Source of the DNA: Cryoendolithus antarcticus
Lineage: Eukaryota > Ascomycota > Dothideomycetes > Cladosporiales > Cladosporiaceae
DNA length: 64,000 nucleotides
Assembly (NCBI GenBank): GCA_002077065.1
Contig: NAJO01000026.1
Span: forward strand, 674,522-738,521
Direction of reading: 5' to 3'
Shown: positions 23,037-34,091 of the stretch, in pieces
How positions within the stretch are numbered: the first letter of the stretch is position 1
How the letters are laid out: every line of letters starts with the position of its first letter
The notes under the pieces: model-generated
What the model saw: only the letters and a program-made list of their open reading frames with translations
Told to the model about the DNA's origin: nothing
Database searches by the model: none
Made by a program: the position numbers and the translations under genes

Positions 23037-23817
23037 ATGCACCAGGAAACGGTGGAGAACAACGGGCAGACTTAGATGCGCTATGGCTGTGTCGACATGC
23101 AGCTCTGTGAGGGAATCGTAGCAGCCCGCTTCGGCATTATGCTCGCGGCATTACAACTTCGCACGACGTAGACGCAGAGAATCTACCAGCAGCAAGAAAG
23201 CACATCAGGTTATCGCCAACACACTACAGCCACCCTGGTCAATATCCAAACTCGTTCTCGCCACTTCCACAACTCCTTGAAACGCTCCTTCTTCACATGG
23301 AACAACCCAAATCCAACGTCACCTCTTGCCTCGCATTACAGCACCAAAGAGGTGGGTGACATAGTATATGCACAGGTCTGCAATGATTTAAATTGAGCAA
23401 TACCGATCTGGCCGTCTTCATATACATTTCATTGCTACAGTCTCGAACTTTTCTACATGTTCGTGAGGATGCTACCATATACAACTCATCGTCGACTCGG
23501 GCAATTCAACGGCTCAATCTCCCTCTCCTCTGCTCTCCAATTGTCAACAAACGAGAGGGTCGTTTCAGACCCGTGATGAAGCTCGCGAGAGCTGGTCAAC
23601 CCTTTCTGCCCTTCGACCTGCCGTCTGCCTTTCCATCGCCACTGCATGGAGTCCCAGGCGGCAAGTCGTCCCTGACCCAGCGGAGCGCCGCAGTGGCAAG
23701 CTCGACGCCGGGAGTATGTCTATGTGCTTTTCGTTTCGTTATTCATTCATGTCATAAGTGTATAGCTTGCGTGAATGCAGGATCTATCGACGTGTGACAG
23801 TGCCGGACGAGTGCCTG
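23037..23817. other. Convergent intergenic region, 781 bp
   Basis: Tail-to-tail gap between RPS23 (plus) and the Ser-rich protein (minus). A 134-codon plus-strand frame (23393-23797) has no recognisable features; it may be 3' untranslated or non-coding. Confidence 0.45.
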
Positions 23818-25449
23818 TCATCGCCTGATGCCGAAGGCCTTGCCACCCAGCAACGATGCCGGGTCAGTGAAGAGCCTCAGGAAGCCTTGCCTTTTGGAAG
23901 GTCGCCGCTGGATCTTGGCGTACTGCACCATTGGGCCGACGATGTCTGCATCCTCGATCTTCGGGAACTTAGCTGGCTGCTGAGGGTCGTTGAGTGACGG
24001 CAGCTTCGTCAATGGCGCTGTCTCTGCGAGTGGCTGGTGCACAGTGTTATCAGCATTGGCCACACCAGCTTGCGCTGTGGCGAGCTCGTGGTTCGCTCGC
24101 CAAACGGCGTCCGTCTGCGTCCACTTTTCGGTCGCGAGTCGGAAGATCTGTGATGTCGGGCCGTAATGCTCACAGAGGTGAGCTTGCTGCTGCATCCAGT
24201 CTTTGCGAGCTGCCTCCCAGTCGTCTAGCAGGCGCTTGCAATTACCTGGGCTGCAATGTCCAGGAAAGTAGGGCACCGGAGTAATGTGGAAGTTCGCATG
24301 ACCAAGCTTTGCCGCCCAGACGTCTTCGTCATCAGTGATAGTCATTGGAGGTATATCGGATGTGCGAGGTATATGGCCGGAGCTGTACTGGCCGAAGGAA
24401 GCAATAGAGGGCCTACTCGAAAGCGGTGGCGTAGGCATCGAGGTGAAGGTCGGTGTATGGATTGGTGTGTGATGATGGCGGAAGGAGTCGCTGGACTCGG
24501 CGACTGTGGGAGACTGCAGTGGCGATTGGACTTCGTGATGGGTATCGTTCATAAGCTTCTCCATCATGGGTGGCAACAGTGGCGTAGATGCCAGATCTCG
24601 GCCATCGATAGGATCCTCTGACACGGGCATGCTGATCTCGAGTGGTGAAGGTGCGCCTCGTGCTCGTCTCGAAAAATCCATCTCCGGCAGCGAAGGCTCG
24701 ATAGGCGTGTAAGGAGGAGTCATGTTGTTGTTGCGTGACTCAAGCTGGGCGCTCAGCGACTGTCGCAGGCTCCCTAGTTTCACGGAGGATGACCGCGATG
24801 GCGGCGCACTATGGATATGGGGATTAGAGACCGAAGTCGTTGGCTTGTGATCGCGCCACCGACTGGAGACTGATGGCCATCTGCGACTGATACGAGTGAC
24901 CAGCGATTCATGGCTTAGCTCTCCGGATGGTCTCCGCTTGAATGATGGAAGCGAGGCGATTGCAGCATCGTCGCCCGGAGACCACTCCGGCGTCGGCGAT
25001 AGTATGACTGTCATTCTCGAATCTCGACTTGTTTGATGGGCACAGAAGGGTGTGTCACCTACTAAGATTAGCACAGTATCTTCACGATGACCGGTTCGCA
25101 ACTCACAGATACACAGTGGCTCATCTTCAATGTCGTAAGCGTCGTCGACTGACTCGTCAATCGGTTCATCCTCGCGCTCATCGGGGTCCTCCACTAAGTC
25201 GTGCAGAGGCGACTTTGTCAGATTGACGGGTGAATCCGGCGTCGTTCCCAACGAAGATGTCGAACTCCAGTGGCCATGGTTTCGACTCGAAAATGTAGGC
25301 GTAACAGGCGTCGATGCAGTCGAAGCGCCAGAGGAATCGCGCGAGTGCGACGGCGCAAAGTGGTACGGTGACTCCGCGCTGGTCATACCGTCGTCGTTTC
25401 GCTTTGCTCCACCCAGTCTGGGGAAGCTGAAAGAGCGAAGTCTGCTCAT
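23818..25449 (-). CDS. Conserved fungal protein of unknown function, Ser-rich
   Basis: Reads as one open frame of 543 residues (MSRLRSFSFPRLGG start). The first two thirds are disordered and rich in Ser, Pro and Thr with many SP/TP sites and an acidic patch (EDPDEREDEPIDESVDD). The C-terminal 150 residues look folded: GHCSPGNCKRLLDDWEAARK, then HYGPTSQIFRLATEKWTQTD and QAGVANADNTVHQPLAE. I recall this WEAAR..HYG...TEKW pattern from other uncharacterised ascomycete proteins, but no function. Within the frame, 25106-25062 has all marks of a 45-nt intron (GTGAGT donor, GCTAAT branch, TTAG acceptor); its removal would give a 528-residue protein reading LCILGDTPFCAH. No membrane segment or signal peptide is seen. 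Confidence 0.75.
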   Translation of the reverse strand: MSRLRSFSFPRLGGAKRNDDGMTSAESPYHFAPSHSRDSSGASTASTPVTPTFSSRNHGHWSSTSSLGTTPDSPVNLTKSPLHDLVEDPDEREDEPIDESVDDAYDIEDEPLCICELRTGHREDTVLILVGDTPFCAHQTSRDSRMTVILSPTPEWSPGDDAAIASLPSFKRRPSGELSHESLVTRISRRWPSVSSRWRDHKPTTSVSNPHIHSAPPSRSSSVKLGSLRQSLSAQLESRNNNMTPPYTPIEPSLPEMDFSRRARGAPSPLEISMPVSEDPIDGRDLASTPLLPPMMEKLMNDTHHEVQSPLQSPTVAESSDSFRHHHTPIHTPTFTSMPTPPLSSRPSIASFGQYSSGHIPRTSDIPPMTITDDEDVWAAKLGHANFHITPVPYFPGHCSPGNCKRLLDDWEAARKDWMQQQAHLCEHYGPTSQIFRLATEKWTQTDAVWRANHELATAQAGVANADNTVHQPLAETAPLTKLPSLNDPQQPAKFPKIEDADIVGPMVQYAKIQRRPSKRQGFLRLFTDPASLLGGKAFGIRR

Positions 25450-28317
25450 GATGTATTGGCCGGGCGACCGCCCTCTGCCTCACACACACGTCAAGCTGGA
25501 TGTCAAGCGCGTGACAGACCACACATCATCAAGCACGAATGCAGGTGAGTCGCATGCACGCGCGTTCCTTTGGAAAGTTTGTGGCTCTGCGCGACCGCGT
25601 TTCAGGGTGCCACGAATCCAGGCCGGCGCAGAGCAATCGATGTGTTGGCAGGAGGCTGTGTTGCGGCGACACAGATTGTTCTGCAGATGGGGTTGGACGA
25701 CTTTGACGCGACGTGAGACCAGCAGGTTGTGAACGCGATTGTTGTCCAAAGTAGGCGAAGATGAGCGCCGCGGGAGTCTGTACTTGCGCTGGCGCAAACA
25801 ATTGGTAGATGGGAGCAAGCAGCAGGTTCTGGAGAAAAGCGGCGCAAGCTCTGCGGCTTCGGCAACTTTACATTGGGGCAGCGTTGGCGGGCGGGCGGTT
25901 GGCTTTTGCTTTGTGGGCGAGGTGGGAAACGAAGCGGTGCGTTTGCGCTAGCGGCACGGAACTGTGCTGCCATGCGTTCAAGTGCCTGTCTGTGCCTGGC
26001 GCTAAAGACGTACCGACGGAGTATGGAAAAGTTTATATGGGCCCTGTCAATGGGCTGCAGGTTGGGCCGGCCATCGCTGCATCGGAGAGCCTTCCAGATC
26101 GGCTTCCCACTGCTTGGGCTGACGAGGTGATTCCTGCCAAGAGGACATCTCTGTCGTCGCAATGTCTGTGCGTGAGGGTACTGAGGTGGTCGCCCTCGCG
26201 AATCCAAGTGCCTCCACCCCAATCGTGAGACTTTCTGCACCGAATGCCGCATTTGTTCGGCAGCGACACAAGAGCAAACCGAAAGCGCGGGTTTTGCCTG
26301 AAGGGCTGAGTAGCCTGAAGCTAAGCGACGTCCGGTGCCCCGGTAAAACCTGAAGTTCGAATGTTTCTCAAATGGTCACTGCATGCGCCACACCCTCCTT
26401 CCAACTGTCCTGCAGCGGCGGCATGCAGGCGACGCAAGTCGACATGTTCGCTGATGCATTTGCCGCTGTCATCGGACTTCGGCTGATTGGCCATCTAGTG
26501 AATGGGATCTGCCGACTGCTGAGCGGCAATGTCTTTGCAGGGCCCACAGAATCGTGCGGGTCGATGTCATCGACCTCGGCCCCACGTGATGAATGAAGTC
26601 CATTTTTCGCAGTGTGTGCTAATTGGATGGGCAGTCTGGCCAGACCGTACAAGACGCGCTCGGAAAACTGGAGAGCGTGGGAACGTTAGGCTCGGGTAGA
26701 CGACAGCTGGCCAAACGCTCTCGCAGGCGCCTTTCTGCAACGGCAAAGCTTGACACATGAACGCCGCAATTCGTCATTCCATGGCGCAGACCGCACAAGT
26801 CGCAATTCGTGTACGAAAGGGACCGATTCCAGGTTTGCGTAACATGATGGGCTGCAAGCGATGCCCCGATGGTCCCTTACCCGGACACTGGTCCTTGACG
26901 ATAGTGCTACCGGATACCCCTCCGCCTTACGAGCTCGCGTGGCATTCTGGCCCGATCCGCCGTGCTACCTCTGTGGCTTGGAGGGGTATGGCATGGCTTG
27001 CATATTCTATCGACATGGAATAATCCCAACCACATCTGTGCCTGTTCACAAAGTCACCGTAACGGCAGTCGCAATGAATGTCACCGCCGATGGACGGCTA
27101 TAATTGAGTAGCATGCAGACCCTCCTGCAGTGCGCGAATTCAGCAGCCGCGCACGAAGTTCGGCGCGCATGTCAGACGGGCTAGTAAAGCAGTCCACGGT
27201 CAAGTAGAGTCTACATATGGGCCTTGAGTACGCTCACTACGCTAATGAGCATCATCGCGATCCACTGTTTGTTGGAATAGGCAGTTCGAGTCTCGCACAG
27301 CAAGAACGACAGCTTTCTTTTCCCCGCCGGCCGCGTAATGTGACAGCAATCTAGAGCTGCGCGACTCAGATGCTTTTGCAGAGTCTGCTACACGGACTGA
27401 TCTCCCATTGGCGCCTAAGCTGTCGCGAAGGCTGCCGCGAAATCGGTCTTCGTGCAGAACAGGCGAGCGTGTTTCAAACCTTCGGTCTCGACTTTGAGAT
27501 CGACAGTAATGCTGGCAATGCTCAACGTCAAGCGCGCGGCGCAACGACGGCCGCAACGTGGGTATTGTCAGGTGGTGCAGCCCATAGTCTGCGAGTACTC
27601 GCGTATAACAGCATTCCAATGCTTCTTCAGATGCTTCACGCTGCATCTGGGCACAATGGGAAGGGGACAGCCATGATGTCTTCCTCAAAGCTCTGATAGG
27701 CTGAGCGTCTACATCTCTCATCTCTCGAGGCGCATAAGAGCCGCAATTCTCGAAATGTGGTACATGCCAGGATCATGCCAGCAGACCCAAGATCGCCAGC
27801 ACACGGAACAATCCATCGGCGCCACATGTCACAATACCTCTCGAAAGAAGACGGCTACCAGGAAGTAATAGTCAATCTTCGTCTCGCTTCACTCTAGCAA
27901 GACCTGTAACCTGTCACCCCAAACACAGTCTCCACTTACCCATCATCCCGGGTTGCACACCTGCACACCTCCATGTCCCCTCCCAGCCACCAAACCCGAC
28001 AGCCAGGTACATCGCGCAATCTACCAGATCTCTTGCGCTGTAACCGCAGCGCCTTACGCCAGCACCCGAGAGGCTGTGATCAAACTGCCGCGCTCCGCCC
28101 CTGGCTTGCGCCAGCGCATATGTGCTATTCCGGTTTGCCATGCAGCGGCTGTCACTGGTGGTGAAGCGATACCAGGACTCTCGATGAAGCAATTATTGTG
28201 GATCGATTGAATATTAGTGACAGCGCACGTGTGACCGTTGGTAATATGCTGAGCAATGGGGTGTTGTCGATCGATGAGTTTTGAGGCTCTGCCACAGGCT
28301 CTGAATGTAGCAATAAT
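25450..28317. other. Gene-poor interval, about 2.9 kb
   Basis: Contains the promoter of the Ser-rich gene at its left end and the 3' end of PNK1 at its right end. Open frames of 100-216 codons occur on both strands (for example 25602-26252 minus and 25809-26228 plus), overlap each other and carry no motif I know. I see no transposase, reverse transcriptase, terminal repeat or RNA gene. The interval may contain a decayed element or a non-coding transcript. Confidence 0.45.
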
Positions 28318-29803
28318 TCATGAGATCCAATACCTGCTCCACTGTGCCCTCTGCTCTTGGGTGCCTTCGAACTATATGTGGTTGTCAGCTGTTGCACTAC
28401 TCTACACTCATCCAGTGGATCGCGATATATCAGAGCAGTACTGAACGTACCTTGAATTCTATCTTCGTGATGTCTTGAAATCCTTCCTCGAGCGCAGGCT
28501 CCCGGTAGCGAGCAGCGAATCCGGTAAATGCCATTTTGGGCAGCATCGTCCTTGCTTCAGGATTCGTCTGCAATATGCAATCAGCTCGTGCCTGGCAACC
28601 ACTCGTGCAGCTATGTCTGCTCACCTCCCTAAAACTTAGTGCGCGAATAGTATCGTTGTGCTCGCAAAGCTTCGGTGGCGCTGTAAAGTGTACGACTCTG
28701 ATAGGCACGTTCAATTTTTGTGCCAGCCGCACCCATGTAGCGCGTGTTTCGACATCGGCGTTTGTGTTGTCGACCACGACTAGACTGCGATCCTCAAGAT
28801 GCTGTCTCGCGACCCTAACGCAGGCATCTCGCGACTTCAGAATGTCTTGATTGACTCGCTCGTACCCCAGTGGTTTGAGGTGAGTCCAGTAGAACGTGCT
28901 TTTGCCCGCTCCTGGGCTGCCGCAGAATAGTACAATGTCGAGCTCATTTGTCTTGCTGAATGCAGTTGGCGAGCTTGCCAGCAGTGATGCATCATGGAGG
29001 TATTGCACCGGCTCAAAGTTGCGTACGAACGGTTTGACCTCTTCATCCAGAAAGAACTCCTCGGGCGTCTTGAAGTCGATCCCTATGTTTGCTGCTAGGT
29101 CCCGATCTGAACTGGAGTGATCTTTCTTAATCTTAGCGACCTTATCACCAAGTCGTCCAGCAGCGTCACCAACAAACACACAGCCTGCTAAATCCACCCG
29201 ACCATCAGCTGCCAGCCCGTAGTCCTCCACCATTCGATCCCACATCCCCGTCCTAGGCTTCCGGCAAAGGTCCTTCTCCGTGGCGGCGTACACGCTCAAT
29301 GGGAGGTCCAGCGCAGTGAGTACGTTCGTGACTTTGCCTTTGAAGTTGTTGAGACTCTTCATACCATCCTTCGGAGACTTTGCGTCATGTTTGAGCGATA
29401 CGCCTGCCTGATTGGAGATGACTACCAGAGCATAGCCGTCCGCGTGAAGTTGCTTGAGCTTGCCCGGTACAGTGGCGTGCCACCAGGTCCAGTCTGTAGC
29501 GCCACGACCGAAAACATTGCCAGACGCCGTCTTGATCACTGTATCGTCAAGGTCGAAGGCGGCAATCTTGACTGGCTTGACCCGTGTCGTGAGGTCTACA
29601 ATCGGATCGCCATGACGGGCTGCTAGGAGGGTGTCGTTCGCGACTTGAAAGGTCACTGCTGGCGTTTCGGTGACCTTCTCGGAGGTTGGCTTGAAGAAGT
29701 TCGCTACAGCCTTGGAAGTCGTGGTGGCGATTGCCTTGCGCTTGGGAGGAGGAGAGATGTCGCGATCTGTGGACGCGACGCGTTTGAGCGAGCTTGGTGA
29801 CAT
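28318..29803 (-). CDS. PNK1: Bifunctional polynucleotide kinase 3'-phosphatase
   Basis: Exons 29803-28625, 28567-28451 and 28371-28318 give about 449 residues. The enzyme prepares broken DNA ends by removing 3'-phosphate and adding 5'-phosphate, in single-strand break repair and end joining. The HAD phosphatase domain has AAFDLDDTVIKT (the DxDxT nucleophile) and VVISNQAGV; the kinase domain has the P-loop CGSPGAGKSTF and DNTNAD. The C-terminal exon adds FEGTQEQRAQWSRYWIS, matching the normal end of the family. The first intron (57 nt) is a multiple of three without a stop, so the unspliced frame also stays open but inserts 19 odd residues before the conserved NPEARTMLPKMAFTGF. No FHA domain; instead an N-terminal basic region with KAVANFFKP, possibly a PCNA- or partner-binding peptide. 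Confidence 0.94.
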
Positions 29804-30341
29804 CTTCGGCGGTCGCCACCAAGTCGCACGATAGAGTCGTAGGGATACAATTTGATCAGATATAGAGCCTACGCATGCCAGGCGCCAAAGTCATGGCGGA
29901 AGGCGCGACTGTAGACTCGACTGCATCGCGTCTGAGACAGTGTGTTGTATGAGTAAGGCAAATGTGCTGTTCAATTTCACCATTCACAAGACATTAGGAC
30001 ATTGCTGCTCACTGCGTGCTAGATGAAGAGTATCAGGGTTCGGACATATTTCGCAAACACGACTGGTGCTCACTGGGAGCTGACATGGGTAGGGGCAAGT
30101 AAACGCGGACGATATTGGAAATGAGCACTCGCTGGCGTTGATATGTTGCTTGTTGATCATCATATCCGAGTAACCGGGTATGGTTTGCCCATCCTGACTC
30201 GCCCAGGGCTGCCCTTTTCCACGACGGTAACGGTGCGTGTCACTGGCAATTACCCGCGGGCAATGCTCTTGTCGACCACAGCCACACCATGCTCGATGGA
30301 CACCAGACGCCAGCTCATGCACCTTGCTGATCTTGCCTCAT
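29804..30341. other. Intergenic, 538 bp
   Basis: Contains the promoter of PNK1 and the 3' untranslated part of RPL31, both on the minus strand. Nothing else recognised. Confidence 0.5.
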
Positions 30342-30932
30342 CTATGCGTCCTCTACCACAGCGGTCTGAAGACCCTTGGGGTTCTTCACGTTGACAGCCT
30401 GCACGTACGAGTACAGCTTCTCCTTGGCACCCTCCTCGTCGTTACGCTTTCGCGAGATGCGGACACGCAGACGGAATGGCACACCTTTGATGCCAGACTC
30501 CCACACCTTCTTGTTCAACTGGGGGTCAAGGCGGACGTCATGGGTGCCCTGCGTAAAGTTAGTATATTCACGTCGCCTAATACCCAACAGATGGTTGAGC
30601 AGCAGTCCAACATACCATCGCCTTCTCAGCAAATGCGCGGATCTCCTTGATAGCCCTCGGGGCCCGCTTCTTGAATGAAACGCCGTGCACCTGTTATCCG
30701 CGCAAGTCGGTTAGATACAACTCTTGTCTTCAGTCTTCCGTCCGATGCCCGACAGCGCAGCACACAGCAGTGAAGCTATGCGCATGCGTGCCGGAGCCAT
30801 CCGTGGACTTCATCAAACTGAACGTACCCGCTTGTGGAGGTGAATGGTGTATTCGCGGGCGACGACATCCTCGATGGCGCTGCGGCCCTGGCCACCGGTC
30901 TTGCCGGCGGGCTTTGCAGTCTTGGTCGACAT
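30342..30932 (-). CDS. RPL31: 60S ribosomal protein L31 (eL31)
   Basis: Exons 30932-30828, 30690-30616 and 30548-30342 encode about 128 residues. eL31 sits near the exit of the peptide tunnel on the large subunit. Conserved stretches are VVAREYTIHLHKR, VHGVSFKKRAPRAIKEIRAF, AEKAMGTHDVRLDPQLNKKV and GIKGVPFRLRVRISRKRND. The basic, Gly-rich start (STKTAKPAGKTGGQGRSA) is fungal in style. Introns are 137 and 67 nt; the first is one of the longest in the window. Confidence 0.97.
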
Positions 30933-31555
30933 TGTGGAGAAGATGTGTGGGTAACGGGAGGGTTGTCGAGGTCGTTGGCGTCGTTTGCGATATCTCGATA
31001 TATGCGCTCCTGTTGCTGGAAAATCGAGAGTGGGCTTTGCGAAGTCTTGGCGCGCTAGTACGAAGTCGGTCGGCTTACTTCAAAGTTCACTTTCGTCGTA
31101 ATTACTTCCTCCACATCATTCACGACTCGTATGGTGACACGCATCACGAGCAGCTGAATGCTCACGCTAGCGTGATTGTGTCGATACCTCTCACGGACTT
31201 GCGATGAATCGATCGTCTTTTCATGGCCGTTCTCTTAGACACGACGGAACTCATGCGCACGGAATCCATGCGCGCGCCGTTTCGGGAAAAGAAGCGAGAT
31301 GGAGCCGTTCGCCAAGTGTGCTTCGTGCGGGGATATCTTTCCGATGTGACTGCAGCGCAACATCACAGGGCATTCGGCTTTCCACGCGCTGCACAACGGT
31401 GTAGTCCGGCCCGAGGTGTGTAGGTTCGCGTGACTCTAAGCCGCTTCTTCGACTTCATCTTGCTTGGTCATAAGTAGAAAGACTTCTCTCATTGCCTCTC
31501 TCACGTTTCTTTACATCCCGCAGAAGAGACCACCTGCAATCGCGCAACTCGCAAG
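30933..31555. promoter_or_regulatory. Divergent promoter region, 623 bp
   Basis: Separates RPL31 (minus) from the MFS permease (plus). It must carry a strong constitutive promoter for the ribosomal gene. Overlapping short frames (such as 31204-31423) are not supported as genes. No named motif is claimed. Confidence 0.5.
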
Positions 31556-33661
31556 ATGCCATTCGGTTTCGGCGGGAGCGAGAAGAAGTCTTCGGACGAG
31601 TCTCAATATGCGCAGAATTACCCTGGCGAGAATGGCTACCAGCACGACTACCCTCCCACTGGTGATGTGGACTCGGACTTGCACGTCGCGTGCCCGAGTA
31701 CGACGACCGACAGCAAGATGACCAGACGCATCGACATCCGCCTGATCCCGGTGCTGTGTATACTCTATCTACTCGCCTTCCTCGATCGGTACGTACTTGA
31801 CATTCACACATACCTCTCCGCTATGCTGTAACCCTCCTCTGATCGTATCGACGCAACCACAACAGCGGGGTTGAGCGCAGTCTCGAAGGAGAGAGCTGCA
31901 AGACTTCGCTGTGCACCCACTCAGCAATGGCTTCTCCATGACGCATCATTGCGCTGAGCCGCTACCGTGGCTGTACTTACATGAGCGTCAGACATCAGGA
32001 GAAGCGGAGGAGAGACCGCTCATGCGTTCGACGTCTGACTCACGATTCACAGGGTGAACATCGGCAATGCCAATGTCTATGGCCTCTCGAAGGAGCTCGG
32101 GCTAAAGAACGTCGAGTACAACACTGCCCTGGTCATCTTCGTAAGCATTCCTCCAAACTCTATCAATCCCAGCGGATGTCTAACGAATGTTATAGTTCGT
32201 GCCGTACATCCTCTTCGAAATTCCGTCAAATTTGCGTAAGTAGCACGATTCTACCAGATATACTCAGTCGACCGTCTAACACCTTGGCCAGTGCTCAAGA
32301 AGTTCAAGCCGCATATCTGGCTGGCCGCAAACATGTTCATGTTCGGCTTGGTGACTGTCTTGCAAGGCCTGGTGAAGAGCTACTCGGGACTGCTCGCCAC
32401 TAGATTCTTTCTCGGCGTGTTTGAGACTGGAATGTTCCCGGGTGTGCGTACACATTGAGTATCTTACACGGCACCGATGCACAGCTGATCAGATTAGTGC
32501 TTCTACCTCATCGGAATGTATTATCGACGCGTAGAAGCACAGAAGCGTTTCTCGTTCTTCTTCAGCAGCACGACACTCGCCGGCGCGTTTGGTGGACTTT
32601 TGGCTGCTGCCATCGGCAAGATGGATGGCGCTGCGAACTACGCCGGCTGGCGCTGGGTATGTGATCCGGCCACATGGAGGGTCCTTGTGCTAATGGAGTT
32701 CGACAGATCTTCATCCTCGAGGGCGCGCTGACGGTGATTGTCGCTTGCATCTTCTTCTTCGTCATTCCCGACTTTCCCGAGGAGGCTAAGTGGCTCACAT
32801 CAGAAGAGAAAACTTACGTCGTTGCTCGCCTGCGAGCAGATCAAGGTCGCTCCGCCCGCGAGCGCCCAATCACTGCCAAAGACATCATGGGCGTGTTGTC
32901 AGACTACAAGGTCATCGTCGCCGGCTTCATGTACTTCGGTCTCATCGTGCCTGCTTATGGGTACGTTCCAATTGCCTCGACAACGCCAGCAGTCACTGAC
33001 AAGACTCCCAGCTACGCATATTTCGCCCCCACGATCATCAAGACGTTCGGATACTCCCCCATCCAGACTCAGCTCCACTCCGTGCCTCCCTGGGCCGTAG
33101 CCTTTGCTTGGGCGATGTTCCTCGCCACTATGTCGGACGCGGCTCGGCATCGTTGGGCCTTCGCAGTGGGATCGATCCTCATCGGCATCGCTGGTTTCGC
33201 CATCTTGCTTGCGGTGCATAACAACCGCTCTGTCCAGTACGCTGCGCTGTTTCTCGTCACCATGGGCACGGTAGGTCACCGGGAAAACTGATGCTCGTCG
33301 AAACGGTAGTTGACTGTATATCTAGTACTCGGCTATGCCTATCACGATCTGCTGGTTCAATCAGAACCTCGGCGGTCACCACAGGCGTTCCGTTGGCAGC
33401 GCGTGGCAAATCGGCTTTGGCAACATTGGCGGAATCATAGCCGTTTTTGCGTTCTTGCCAGGCGACGCGCCCAAATACGTTAAAGGCTACGCGATCTGCA
33501 TTGCGTTCATCATACTCGCTATCATTGCGTGCATGGTGTACGGCTTCGCCTGTTGGAGCGCAAACAAGACAAGGAACAAGATGACGAATAGTCTGGACCT
33601 GACGGAGGATCAGAAGATGGAGTTAGGGGATATGTCACCGGATTATCGGTATCTGCTGTAA
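31556..33661 (+). CDS. MFS permease, anion:cation symporter (Dal5/allantoate permease-like)
   Basis: Eight exons (31556-31788, 32053-32140, 32196-32235, 32292-32443, 32498-32656, 32707-32960, 33012-33270, 33326-33661) keep phase and encode about 506 residues with some 12 membrane helices. The pattern fits family 2.A.1.14: RRIDIRLIPVLCILYLLAFLDR at helix 1, then RVNIGNANVYGL, FVPYILFEIPSNLLLKKFKP, GLLATRFFLGVFETGMFPG, and CFYLIGMYYRRVEAQKRFSF. Members carry nicotinate, allantoate, pantothenate or vitamin H precursors with protons; the substrate here is unknown. A long cytosolic N-terminus of about 50 residues is Ser/Gly/Tyr-rich. Intron 1 is 264 nt, far longer than the other six (50-56 nt). 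The 40-nt third exon is short but splices cleanly. Confidence 0.92.
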
Positions 33662-34091
33662 TGCATGAGAGGCTGCGCTCTACAGAGCAAGCAGCAATGA
33701 ATGAAGTCAGGCTTCGCGACGCTTCGGCATCTAATATCGACATCGTCGATGGGGTGGTGTGACCACTGAAGGTGGTGCGACGGAGCGGCTATGCCTGCCT
33801 TGTTCTCGTGTCTCGCCAATGGTTCTGTGTGCTGAATGTTGTCGTTGAGGATGCTGATCGCCGATGTGAATGTGAAACGCCCATACAGCACCTAGCAAAG
33901 TTACGTCACGCTTTCTCCAGTACACAGCTCACGCGAGGCATGCAGTTTCCGTGTTACCCTTTGGCCAGATCTCGATGTAGACCTGGTACGCGGGAAGTGC
34001 TGACCGAGTCACGAGTGTGCCGTTGCTTCTTCGACCATGTCGCCGCGTGGTTGTGAAAGTACCCCATTGCTTCGAGGACTCTTGCGTAGCA
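33662..34091. other. Intergenic, 430 bp
   Basis: Between the MFS stop and the CCZ1 start, both plus strand. The CCZ1 frame is open upstream to 34017, but its first residues do not match the family. No other feature seen. Confidence 0.5.

Noticed and set aside
23393..23797. 134-codon plus-strand frame downstream of RPS23
   Set aside because: No homology I recognise and lies where the ribosomal gene's 3' untranslated region is expected.
25809..26228. 139-codon plus-strand open frame
   Set aside because: Overlaps the previous frame; no motif, no splice context.
25602..26252. 216-codon minus-strand open frame
   Set aside because: Arg/Pro/Ser-rich, overlaps several other frames on both strands, no domain features.
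27242..27721. 159-codon minus-strand frame in the large gap
   Set aside because: Composition not protein-like; overlaps plus-strand frames of similar size.
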